Assembly: GCA_029541985.1 (NCBI GenBank)
Contig: CP095414.1
Coordinates: 744,001-808,000, forward strand
Source of the DNA: Bacteroidales bacterium F22
GTDB taxonomy: Bacteria > Bacteroidota > Bacteroidia > Bacteroidales > Bacteroidaceae
Length of the DNA stretch: 64,000 bases
Direction of reading: 5' to 3'
Shown: in pieces, positions 25,743 to 34,634 of the stretch
Layout: each line of letters opens with the position of its first letter
How positions within the stretch are numbered: the stretch's first letter is position 1
The notes under the pieces: model-generated
Seen by the model: only the letters and a program-made list of their open reading frames with translations
Database searches by the model: none
Told to the model about the DNA's origin: nothing
Translations under genes and position numbers: made by a program

Positions 25743-26867
25743 ATGATGAGACGAAAACATTTAAATCATTCGTTGATTCTTGGTTTGCTCGTTGCCTGCT
25801 CTTTGGGAGCAGCAACGTGCACCTCGAACCGACAAAAAGACACAAGACAGATACCTTGTGATTCACAAGCGACCAATGCAACAGATAGTTTACTTCAAGT
25901 ACTAGCTAGCGATTGTGGTACGAAGACTAGATTTGGGCATCAAGATGATACCCTATATGGCCATCAGTGGTGGAATCAGGAGGGACGAAGTGACGTATTA
26001 GAAACAACTGGCCATTACCCTGCTGTATTCGGTTGGGAATTGGGCGGAATAGAGCATGGAGATTCTTGTTCATTGGATAGTGTATCATTTGATGACATCA
26101 GAAGACAAATCATTTTAGCTGACCTGAGAGGAGGAATCAACACTATTAGTTGGCATCTAGATAATCCTCTAAATGGACATAGTTCATGGGATAAGACTAA
26201 CAATACTGTTCAAGCTATTCTTAACGATTCTACAGTACAAACCAAATTTAGAACTTGGTTGGGACGATTAGCTACTTTCTTTACTAGTTTGACAAGAGAT
26301 GATGGCACCTTGGTACCTATACTCTTCAGACCTTTTCACGAACATAGTGGAAATTGGTTCTGGTGGGGAAGTCCTTATTGTACTCCACAAGAGTACAAAT
26401 CATTATGGAAACTGACACAGAAGATATTGAAAAGTGCTCATGTACATAATTTATTATATATCTATTCTCCAGATAATGTACCTGATAATAAAACTTATTT
26501 TGAAAGATATCCAGGAGATGATTTAGTAGATGTATTAGGATTGGATGACTATCATCGAGGAGGAGCTGATGGAGTCGCTGATTACACAGAAAGGACTACA
26601 AAACGACTAAAGATGATGGCTAAAGAGGCTTATCAACGGCAAAAGATTTACGTTTTTAGCGAGACAGGTAGTGAGTCATTACCTATGACCAATTGGTACA
26701 CACAAGTATTGACACCTATACTTCGAGAAACCTATCCTGCATATGTACTTGTGTGGAGAAATGCATATAATACACCGACACATTTTTTTGCTCCATATAA
26801 AGGAAATGCTTCTGAAAAAGATTTCAAGAAGTTTGCAGAACAAAAAGATATCATCATGGGGAAATAG
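25743..26867 (+). CDS. GH26 beta-mannanase / mannobiohydrolase
   Basis: 374 aa. Lipobox LVAC with Cys19 is more regular than the later ATC; no acidic export tag follows, so it may face the periplasm. GH26 (beta/alpha)8 barrel: [11 protein letters not shown] near the N-terminus, acid/base Glu200 in [14 protein letters not shown], nucleophile Glu307 in FSETGS. The order GH26-GH130-transporter-epimerase is that of the characterised Bacteroides fragilis mannan cluster, in which this enzyme releases mannobiose from chain ends. A parallel role here is likely. Starts 17 nt after the binding-protein gene. Confidence 0.93.
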   Translation: MMRRKHLNHSLILGLLVACSLGAATCTSNRQKDTRQIPCDSQATNATDSLLQVLASDCGTKTRFGHQDDTLYGHQWWNQEGRSDVLETTGHYPAVFGWELGGIEHGDSCSLDSVSFDDIRRQIILADLRGGINTISWHLDNPLNGHSSWDKTNNTVQAILNDSTVQTKFRTWLGRLATFFTSLTRDDGTLVPILFRPFHEHSGNWFWWGSPYCTPQEYKSLWKLTQKILKSAHVHNLLYIYSPDNVPDNKTYFERYPGDDLVDVLGLDDYHRGGADGVADYTERTTKRLKMMAKEAYQRQKIYVFSETGSESLPMTNWYTQVLTPILRETYPAYVLVWRNAYNTPTHFFAPYKGNASEKDFKKFAEQKDIIMGK

Positions 26868-26901
26868 CCTGATGAGCAATAATATAAATAATGACACGAG
26901 A

Positions 26902-28077
26902 ATGAATTATACAGAAAAAATAAATAAACTATTTGAGGACCATAAAACTTTCTTACGAACCAAAAATTCGCCCACAGAAGAGAACAATGGAATCTTTCAA
27001 AGATACAAGAATCCGATCCTTACAGCTAAACATACACCAATATTTTGGCGTTATGACTTAAACGAACAAAGGAACCCGTTTTTAATGGAACGAATTGGCA
27101 TTAATGCAACCCTCAATTCAGGCGCCATTAAATTTGACGATAAATATCTATTGGTGGTTCGGGTAGAGGGAGCTGATAGAAAGTCCTTCTTTGCTATCGC
27201 TGAAAGTAGTAACGGAATTGATAATTTCCATTTCTGGAATCAACCAATCATAATGCCGGAATATAATGAACCTGCAACCAATGTCTATGATATGAGATTG
27301 ACAAGACATGAAGATGGATGGATATATGGCCTTTTTTGTGTAGAAAGGCAAGATTCGAGTACACCATCAAGCGATTTATCATCTGCAGTGGCATCTGCAG
27401 GGATTGCACGAACCAAAGACATGAAAACATGGGAACGACTTCCTGACCTGATGGCTAAGAGTCAGCAGCGAAATGTCGTCTTGCATCCCGAATTTGTAGA
27501 TGGTAAATACGCATTGTACACACGTCCTCAAGATGGATTTATCGACACAGGTAATGGAGGGGGTATCGGATGGGCTCTTGTGGATGATATCACTCACGCA
27601 AAAGTAGAAGACGAAATCATCATAGATCGACGATATTACCACACTATCAAAGAAGTCAAAAATGGTGAAGGGCCTCACCCTATCAAGACGGATAAGGGGT
27701 GGTTACACTTAGCACATGGTGTAAGAAATTGTGCTGCTGGACTAAGGTATGTCTTATATATGTATATGACAGACTTAAAAGATCCATCCAAACTGATTGC
27801 TTCTCCTGCTGGGCATCTCATGGGTCCCATAGGAGAAGAACGTATAGGTGATGTGAGCAATGTGCTATTTTCTAATGGTTGGATAGTAGATGATAATGGT
27901 CAAGTATTCATCTATTATGCATCCTCTGATACTCGTATGCATGTAGCTACTTCTACTATCAAACAACTTACCGATTACTGCCTAAATACTCCACCAGATG
28001 GATTCATAAGTGCTAAATCAGTAGAGACGATAAATCGACAAATTATGCTCAATTATCAATTCGTACCAAAAGATTGA
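26902..28077 (+). CDS. GH130 4-O-beta-mannosyl-glucose phosphorylase
   Basis: 391 aa from the ATG at 26902, which aligns with the known start of the B. fragilis enzyme; an in-frame ATG at 26872 (5 nt after the GH26 stop) would add ten residues. Converts mannosyl-beta-1,4-glucose plus phosphate into mannose-1-phosphate and glucose in the cytosol. Very conserved segments are visible: [50 protein letters not shown], the catalytic region with [21 protein letters not shown] and GEGPHPIKT. It belongs to the GH130_1 subgroup by these motifs. It takes its substrate from the epimerase encoded two genes downstream. Confidence 0.95.
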   Translation: MNYTEKINKLFEDHKTFLRTKNSPTEENNGIFQRYKNPILTAKHTPIFWRYDLNEQRNPFLMERIGINATLNSGAIKFDDKYLLVVRVEGADRKSFFAIAESSNGIDNFHFWNQPIIMPEYNEPATNVYDMRLTRHEDGWIYGLFCVERQDSSTPSSDLSSAVASAGIARTKDMKTWERLPDLMAKSQQRNVVLHPEFVDGKYALYTRPQDGFIDTGNGGGIGWALVDDITHAKVEDEIIIDRRYYHTIKEVKNGEGPHPIKTDKGWLHLAHGVRNCAAGLRYVLYMYMTDLKDPSKLIASPAGHLMGPIGEERIGDVSNVLFSNGWIVDDNGQVFIYYASSDTRMHVATSTIKQLTDYCLNTPPDGFISAKSVETINRQIMLNYQFVPKD

Positions 28078-28124
28078 GTTCAGGCTTTTAAATTATCTTT
28101 GTAATGTTAGCAAAAAAATAAACT

Positions 28125-29507
28125 ATGATCAAGTTCGTCGAAAAAGTAGGATATGGGTTTGGAGATATGGCATCATCTATGTTTTGGAAACTATTTGGTG
28201 CCTACCTCATGATTTTCTATACTGATATATTTGGATTACCCGCAGCAGTAGTCGGTACCATGTTTCTTATTACCCGATTATGGGATTCTATATTCGATCC
28301 TATTGTTGGTATCATAGCTGACCGAACAAATAGCAAATGGGGTAAATTTAGACCTTATATTCTCTTTCTAGCGATCCCATTTGGTTTGGTCGGTTTATTT
28401 ACATTTGCCACTCCGGATCTCTCAATAACGAATAAAATCATCTATGCTTACGTCACTTATTCTCTTATGATGATGGTTTACTCGGGTATCAATGTCCCAT
28501 ATGCCTCCCTACTAGGAGTTATGAGTCCAGATACGAAAGACAGAAATTCACTTTCAACTTATAGAATGAGTTTTGCTTATATTGGCAGTTTCATCGCGCT
28601 ATTGCTCTTCATACCTCTTGTCAATCTGTATTCTGAAGGTAGAACCGATGCTGATTCGCAACAAATGGGTTGGTTATTAGCTGCTGGAACAATAGCTACT
28701 TTATGTGTCGTCTTGTTCCTAGGATGCTTCAGTCTGACAAAAGAAAGGGTGGAACCCATAAAAAAAGAAAAGACTTCTCTTAAAGATGATTTATCTGATT
28801 TGGCCCATAACTATCCTTGGTGGATTTTATTGGGTTCGGGTATAGCTGCATTGATTTTCAATTCAATCAGAGATGGTGCTACTGTTTATTATTTCAAATA
28901 TTTTATTATTGAAAATAATTTTGAGAGAATGACTCTTTTCAACATGTCGTTTGTCCTATCTGGATTGTATCTAGCCGTCGGACAAGCTGCTAATATTGTA
29001 GGAGTCATAATAGCTGCACCTATTAGTAATCACCTTGGAAAGAAATTAACGTATATGGGCGCCATGATTATAGCCACTATTTTGAGTATTGCCTTCTATT
29101 GGTTTGACAAAGATCAGCTCGTTTGGATTTTTATCTTTCAAGTACTTATAAGCATTTGTGCCGGAAGCATATTTCCTTTATTATGGTCTATGTATGCTGA
29201 CTGTGCTGATTACTCAGAACTTAGGACAGGTAATCGAGCAACTGGATTAATCTTTTCTTCTTCTAGTATGAGTCAAAAGATGGGTTGGGGATTAGGGAGT
29301 GCACTTACTGGATGGCTCCTTGCTTATTATGGATTTCAAGCTAATGTCGTACAGACTGCAGAAGCAATTCATGGCATAAAAATGTTCCTTAGTTTTCTCC
29401 CTGCAATAGGAACAGTCTTATCTACTGTCCTTATAGCGATGTATCCATTAAGTGAAACAAAGATGAAAGAGATTACCAATCAGTTAAAAATGAAACGAGT
29501 TCCATAA
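28125..29507 (+). CDS. GPH-family sugar:cation symporter (mannobiose uptake)
   Basis: 460 aa polytopic protein, about 12 membrane segments. N-terminus KVGYGFGDMASSMFWKLFGAYLMIFYTD and the loop WDSIFDPIVGIIADRTNSKWGKFRPYIL are hallmarks of the glycoside-pentoside-hexuronide family. It would carry mannobiose across the inner membrane, between periplasmic hydrolysis and cytosolic phosphorolysis. Its place between GH130 and epimerase equals that in the B. fragilis cluster. Sugar specificity is inferred from context. Confidence 0.92.
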   Translation: MIKFVEKVGYGFGDMASSMFWKLFGAYLMIFYTDIFGLPAAVVGTMFLITRLWDSIFDPIVGIIADRTNSKWGKFRPYILFLAIPFGLVGLFTFATPDLSITNKIIYAYVTYSLMMMVYSGINVPYASLLGVMSPDTKDRNSLSTYRMSFAYIGSFIALLLFIPLVNLYSEGRTDADSQQMGWLLAAGTIATLCVVLFLGCFSLTKERVEPIKKEKTSLKDDLSDLAHNYPWWILLGSGIAALIFNSIRDGATVYYFKYFIIENNFERMTLFNMSFVLSGLYLAVGQAANIVGVIIAAPISNHLGKKLTYMGAMIIATILSIAFYWFDKDQLVWIFIFQVLISICAGSIFPLLWSMYADCADYSELRTGNRATGLIFSSSSMSQKMGWGLGSALTGWLLAYYGFQANVVQTAEAIHGIKMFLSFLPAIGTVLSTVLIAMYPLSETKMKEITNQLKMKRVP

Positions 29508-29517
29508 AATAAAGAAA

Positions 29518-30756
29518 ATGAAAACACATGAACTATTAAATAAATTGGTCAAGGAATTCAGTAGAGACTTGACAGAAAACATATTGCCTTATTGGATGCA
29601 CAAGATGGTTGATACACAACAAGGAGGATTCTACGGACAAATTGATGGAAGAGAACAACTGTATCAAGATGCCCCTAAAGGTGCAGTATTAAATGCACGA
29701 ATCCTTTGGACTTTCTCTGCTGCATACTCGCTATTAAAAGACCCCGCTTATCTAGAAATAGCCAAGCGTGCTAAAACATATATAATCAATCACTTCATTG
29801 ATGAAAAATATGGAGGAGTTTATTGGTCGTTGCATGCGGATGGTAGTCCGTTAGATACAAAAAAACAAATCTATGCGATTGCATTTACAATCTACGGTTT
29901 GACAGAATATGCCAAAATAACAAAAGATAAGAAGGCTATAAAAGTGGCACTTTCACTACATGACACTCTGGAATCAGCGTGTTTGGATTGTGAATACAAT
30001 GGCTATTTCGAAGCACTCACAAGGCAATGGACTCCTATCTCTGATATGAGGCTGAGCAACAAAGACCTCAATGTAAGCAAAACAACGAATACCCATCTGC
30101 ATGTATTGGAAGCCTATACAAATCTATATCAAGTTGTCCCAACAACTCAATTAGCTGATGAATTAAAAAATTTAATCTCTTTATTTATCGAAAAAATAAT
30201 TAGTAAAAAGACAGGGCATCTTATCTTATTTTTTGATGAGAAATGGGTGCAGCAGGATAAAATAGATTCTTTTGGACATGACATCGAAACGGCTTGGCTA
30301 ATTCATAGAGCTGCAACTGTATTAGGGGATGAACAAATAATCCAGGAAGTGGAAAGCGTGATTCCAAACCTAGTAAAAGCATCTCATGAAGGTTTACAAG
30401 CTAGCGGAGCTCTTTCCTATGAATGGAAACACGACAAAAATGGGTGCATCAATACGGAACGTCATTGGTGGGTACAAGCAGAAAACGTGATTGGCAATCT
30501 TGATTATTATCAACTAACGAAAGAATCCAAATATGTAGCAATTGCTTATGATACGGCAAAATATATTTTAGATTATTTAGTGGATAGAGAATCTGGAGAA
30601 TGGTACTGGAGTATCTTAGCAAATGGAGAAGTCAACAAGGAAGATGATAAAGCTGGATTCTGGAAATGCCCTTATCATAATGGAAGAATGTGTCTGGAGA
30701 TAGTCAAACGATTTGGAAATGATTCTTATAACCTTAATTTGAAAAACAATGCATAA
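29518..30756 (+). CDS. Mannobiose/cellobiose 2-epimerase (AGE family)
   Basis: 412 aa, (alpha/alpha)6 barrel of the N-acylglucosamine 2-epimerase superfamily. Converts beta-1,4-mannobiose to mannosyl-glucose at the reducing end by a keto-enol mechanism. Visible active-site elements: RILWTFSAAY near residue 60, the His/Glu segment TNTHLHVLEAYTNLY near 185, DSFGHDIETAWLIHRAA near 250 and KAGFWKCPYHNGRMCLE near 380. The substrate is set by the neighbouring phosphorylase. The gene starts 10 nt after the transporter and its end overlaps the next gene by 8 nt, so the locus is tightly coupled. Confidence 0.94.
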   Translation: MKTHELLNKLVKEFSRDLTENILPYWMHKMVDTQQGGFYGQIDGREQLYQDAPKGAVLNARILWTFSAAYSLLKDPAYLEIAKRAKTYIINHFIDEKYGGVYWSLHADGSPLDTKKQIYAIAFTIYGLTEYAKITKDKKAIKVALSLHDTLESACLDCEYNGYFEALTRQWTPISDMRLSNKDLNVSKTTNTHLHVLEAYTNLYQVVPTTQLADELKNLISLFIEKIISKKTGHLILFFDEKWVQQDKIDSFGHDIETAWLIHRAATVLGDEQIIQEVESVIPNLVKASHEGLQASGALSYEWKHDKNGCINTERHWWVQAENVIGNLDYYQLTKESKYVAIAYDTAKYILDYLVDRESGEWYWSILANGEVNKEDDKAGFWKCPYHNGRMCLEIVKRFGNDSYNLNLKNNA

Positions 30757-31915
30757 AACATATTACCCTCTTATCTTATTATGTCTCTTATTCTCCTTAG
30801 CTATGACTACGAGTAGTTGCAGCGATGGAAATAATGATGTATCAGAAAACAAAAATAACATTGATTCATCGGACGACAATTCATCGGATGATGGTTCCAC
30901 TGACCAAGACGATAACCAGCAAGAAGATGATGATTTTAATAATCCGCTTGTGACAAAGAATGCAACGACGGAAACGATTAATCTGTTTCATTATCTGCAG
31001 GCCCATTATGGAAAAGATATTATATCTGCATCTATGGCCAATGTCGATTGGAATACTAATGAATGTGAGTGGGTCTATAGACATACTGGAAAGTATCCTG
31101 CTATGGCAGGCTTTGATTTTATCTCAATATATAATCAAGAAGCTAAATACAAGGATATCAGTCCTTTGGTGGATTGGCACAGTCAACATGGATTAATTAC
31201 GCTTATGTGGCATTGGAATATACCTAGAACGGAAGGGACATCATCAAACTATGGGTTCTACAGTTTGTCTCATCATAACAGTTCTGGAACAAATCAATAT
31301 TCAAATATAACTCCTGATGTTGTCAATGATTCCACAAGTTGGGGATATAAATATCTAGTTAATGACATGAAAAAGGTAGCGGATGTTTTACTCCGATTAC
31401 AAGAGGTGGGTATTCCTGTCCTGTGGAGACCACTCCACGAAGCTTCTGGAGGTTGGTTTTGGTGGGGCGCAGCTGATGCTTCTTCGTACAAGAAACTTTG
31501 GAGGTTAATGTATCAGGTATTTCAAGAGAAAGGAGTAAAGAATACGATTTGGGTATGGACAAGTGAGATTAATGATAAAGACTGGTATCCCGGAGATCAA
31601 TATGTCGACCTCATAGGTAGAGACAAGTATAATGAAAACAATTCACTCGCTATTGGTGACGAATACCGCACGTTGGTAGCAAACTATCCGACTAAAATGG
31701 TCACATTATCTGAATGTGGTCAGTTGGCAAACATCCCTAGTCAATGGGATGCTGAGGCTAAATGGTCTTGGTTTATGCCGTGGTACGATTATGACAGAAC
31801 AAAGGATAATTCGTCTGCATCTAGTTCAAGTCATAAATGGGCAGATATCGTTTGGTGGCAGGCAGCCCTCAATCAAAGTAATTGCATCACAAGAGATGAA
31901 ATCAATTTAAACTAA
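30749..31915 (+). CDS. GH26 beta-mannanase, surface lipoprotein
   Basis: 388 aa. Lipobox TSSC with Cys24 followed by SDGNND and a 45-residue Asp/Ser/Asn-rich linker, features of Bacteroidetes lipoproteins sent to the cell surface. GH26 barrel from about residue 70: acid/base Glu231 in RPLHEASGGWFWWG and nucleophile Glu322 in LSECGQ; WHWNIP near 150. Clearly a different subgroup from the first GH26 of the locus. A surface endo-mannanase that makes oligosaccharides for SusCD fits the signal and linker (inference). The ATG lies inside the end of the epimerase gene. Confidence 0.93.
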   Translation: MHKTYYPLILLCLLFSLAMTTSSCSDGNNDVSENKNNIDSSDDNSSDDGSTDQDDNQQEDDDFNNPLVTKNATTETINLFHYLQAHYGKDIISASMANVDWNTNECEWVYRHTGKYPAMAGFDFISIYNQEAKYKDISPLVDWHSQHGLITLMWHWNIPRTEGTSSNYGFYSLSHHNSSGTNQYSNITPDVVNDSTSWGYKYLVNDMKKVADVLLRLQEVGIPVLWRPLHEASGGWFWWGAADASSYKKLWRLMYQVFQEKGVKNTIWVWTSEINDKDWYPGDQYVDLIGRDKYNENNSLAIGDEYRTLVANYPTKMVTLSECGQLANIPSQWDAEAKWSWFMPWYDYDRTKDNSSASSSSHKWADIVWWQAALNQSNCITRDEINLN

Positions 31916-31925
31916 TAGATATAAA

Positions 31926-34538
31926 ATGAAAACAAAACAACTAATTAATGGGACGATTGTTTCGTGTGCTTTTTTGGCAGCTACGAGTATAAGTGCCCAA
32001 CCATTAACTATGGAAATCAACCAAAATTGGCAATTTAAGCAGGCACGCTTGAGCAATTGGCACGCGGCTAAAGTCCCGGGAGTCGTTCAAACTGATCTGA
32101 TGGCTAACGATATGTTGCCTGACCCTTTCTATCGCCTAAATGAGAAGGAAGTTCAATGGGTAGACAAAGAGGATTGGGAGTATAAGACGACTTTCCAATT
32201 AACTCCTAAGATGCTTGAACAACAGCATATAGTGATGAATCTTGAAGGACTAGATACCTATGCCGATGTTTACATAAATGATTCTCTTGTTCTCCAAGCT
32301 AATAACATGTTTAGGACTTGGAATATTCCAGTTACTAAGTTAGTAAAGACCGACATGAATACATTGAGGGTGTTTTTCCATTCTCCTCTAAAACATGATT
32401 TAGCTAAGTTTGATGCACTGGATTTTCAATATTTTGCAACGAATGATCAGAGTGAAAATGGAGGATTATTCGACAAGAAACTTAGTGTTTTTGCTCGAAA
32501 AGCAGGATATCATTACGGTTGGGATTGGGGACCTCGTCTAGTGACGATGGGTATATGGAAACCAATCAATATAGTTGCATGGAGTGATGCTCGTATCGAT
32601 GATATTTATATGGAACAAACGAAGGTGACCAAATCTAAAGCGTCTCTCGATGCTCAAATCAAAGTGACGGTAGACCACCCTATAACGGATGCATCCATCA
32701 GGGTTACTGATGTAGTAAACGATAAAGTAATGGCTGAGAAGACTATCGATTTGAAAGATGGTGACCAAATCATCCATTGCCCATTTACGATTCACCATCC
32801 TAAATTGTGGTGGACGAATGGGTTAGGTGAAGCACATCGTTATCAATTTAAAACGGAAGTAATTGTCCATGACAAAGTCATTGACTTTGAAGTTCAAAAG
32901 ATAGGAATTCGTTCCTTGAAAGTAATTCAGAAGAAAGATCAATACGGTACTGGTTTTTATTTTGAACTCAACGGGGAACCCGTATTTGCCAAGGGAGCAA
33001 ATTATATCCCTCAAGATAATTTCTTAACTCGCGTGAGCGATGCTGATTATACCAAGACAGTAATGTCGGCTGTAGAAGCTAACATGAATATGCTCCGTGT
33101 ATGGGGAGGAGGACTATACGAGAAAGATGTTTTTTATGACTTATGCGATGAACATGGTATCTTAGTATGGCAGGACTTTATGTTTGCATGCAGCATGTAT
33201 CCTGCACAGGGAGAATTGCTAGAGAATATCCGTCAAGAGGCTATAGACAACGTGATTCGTTTGAGAAATTATGCATGTATAGCTCTTTGGTGTGGAAATA
33301 ATGAATGTCAAGATGCCTGGTACAACTGGGGTTGGGGTAAACAATATGAGAGCCAGAGCTCTGCAATTGCTGCCAAGGTGTGGAAAGAATTTAGTGACCT
33401 CTACTATGTCACCCTTCCAGAAGTAGTGGCTAAGTATGCTCCTGAAACTTATTATCATCCTTCTTCCCCATTTGGTGGTAAGGGACATGGGAGTAACGAC
33501 CATAGCGGTGATAGACATTATTGGGCTGTATGGCATGCCAAAGCTCCAATAGAAAATTACAATACTGAACGAGCTCGTTTCTTTAGCGAATATGGTTTCC
33601 AATCATTTCCTGAGTACATCAGTGTACTCCAGTATGCTCCTGAAGCAAGAGATTGGGATATTCATAGTGATGTCATGATGTCTCATCAACGAGGAGGTGA
33701 AAACGCAAATAGCCTCATCGAATCATATATGAGTAACGAATATTACCGTCCTAAAGATTTTAAGAAGTTCCTATATGTCAATCAAGTATTGCAAGGTGAT
33801 GCTATAAAGACTGCGATGGAAGCACACCGAAGAGATATGCCGTATTGCATGGGTACCCTATTCTGGCAAATTAATGATTGCTGGCCTGTTGCTTCTTGGT
33901 CTAGTCGTGACTATTATGGTCGATGGAAAGCTCAACATTACTTCACGAAAAAAGCTTATGATGACATCTTGGTATCTCCATATGCTAAGGATGATAAGTT
34001 AAGCATTTATGTCGTGTCTGACCGATTGAAAAATTTCGTAGGTCATCTAGAAGTACAAGTAATCACTTTCGATGGCAAAATGGTCTTTGGAAATCGTCAA
34101 AGAGTTCATGTAAAAGCTAATGGAAGTCATGTATTAGCTGATTATGATATTGATACGATTCTTCAGCAATATAATAAGAAAGAGGTGTTTATCTTTGCTA
34201 AACTCACTGATAACAACCAGAAAGTGTATGAGAATACGTACGAACTCCTCAAACAGAAGGAGATGAATTATCCTAAAGTGAAGTTCGACTATACGCTAGA
34301 TTGTGCCAAGATATCAAAACCGATAACGGCATCAATGGATCAGACAGTTCACAACTATAAGATGACAATTACTGCCCCAGTATTTGCTCGTGCAGTGCAT
34401 CTAATGGTCAATGATATCAAGAGTTTCTTCTCTGACAATTATTTCGACTTACTTCCGGGTCAAACAAAAACAATTTATCTAAGTACAAACTTAGACAAAG
34501 ACCAGATAAAAGAAAGTCTACTCATCGAGAGTTTATAA
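31926..34538 (+). CDS. GH2 beta-mannosidase
   Basis: 870 aa with an ordinary signal peptide (ATSISAQ cleavage), so probably periplasmic. Domain order: N-terminal jelly-roll sugar-binding domain (about 28-200), Ig domain (about 205-300), (beta/alpha)8 barrel (about 310-680) with acid/base Glu460 in CGNNECQDAW and nucleophile Glu555 in FSEYGFQSFPEY, then C-terminal Ig-like domains. NQNWQFKQARLSNWHAAKVPG and MLRVWGGGLYE are typical of beta-mannosidases rather than beta-galactosidases. Removes mannose from non-reducing ends of manno-oligosaccharides. Last gene of the locus, followed by a terminator. Confidence 0.94.
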   Translation: MKTKQLINGTIVSCAFLAATSISAQPLTMEINQNWQFKQARLSNWHAAKVPGVVQTDLMANDMLPDPFYRLNEKEVQWVDKEDWEYKTTFQLTPKMLEQQHIVMNLEGLDTYADVYINDSLVLQANNMFRTWNIPVTKLVKTDMNTLRVFFHSPLKHDLAKFDALDFQYFATNDQSENGGLFDKKLSVFARKAGYHYGWDWGPRLVTMGIWKPINIVAWSDARIDDIYMEQTKVTKSKASLDAQIKVTVDHPITDASIRVTDVVNDKVMAEKTIDLKDGDQIIHCPFTIHHPKLWWTNGLGEAHRYQFKTEVIVHDKVIDFEVQKIGIRSLKVIQKKDQYGTGFYFELNGEPVFAKGANYIPQDNFLTRVSDADYTKTVMSAVEANMNMLRVWGGGLYEKDVFYDLCDEHGILVWQDFMFACSMYPAQGELLENIRQEAIDNVIRLRNYACIALWCGNNECQDAWYNWGWGKQYESQSSAIAAKVWKEFSDLYYVTLPEVVAKYAPETYYHPSSPFGGKGHGSNDHSGDRHYWAVWHAKAPIENYNTERARFFSEYGFQSFPEYISVLQYAPEARDWDIHSDVMMSHQRGGENANSLIESYMSNEYYRPKDFKKFLYVNQVLQGDAIKTAMEAHRRDMPYCMGTLFWQINDCWPVASWSSRDYYGRWKAQHYFTKKAYDDILVSPYAKDDKLSIYVVSDRLKNFVGHLEVQVITFDGKMVFGNRQRVHVKANGSHVLADYDIDTILQQYNKKEVFIFAKLTDNNQKVYENTYELLKQKEMNYPKVKFDYTLDCAKISKPITASMDQTVHNYKMTITAPVFARAVHLMVNDIKSFFSDNYFDLLPGQTKTIYLSTNLDKDQIKESLLIESL

Positions 34539-34576
34539 TTCGATTGTACTAAGCGAGAAATCGCAGTACATATAGA

Positions 34577-34625
34577 AAGCGTCTGCATCAATAATTATTT
34601 TGATGCAGACGCTTCTCTTTTTAGA
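34577..34625 (+). terminator. Terminator of the mannan locus
   Basis: Perfect 14-bp stem (34577-34590 with 34601-34614; AAGCGTCTGCATCA arm), 10-nt loop, followed by CTCTTTTTAGATTTTTT. It lies between convergent operons and may also serve the minus-strand NfnAB gene. Confidence 0.88.
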
Positions 34626-34634
34626 TTTTTTCAG

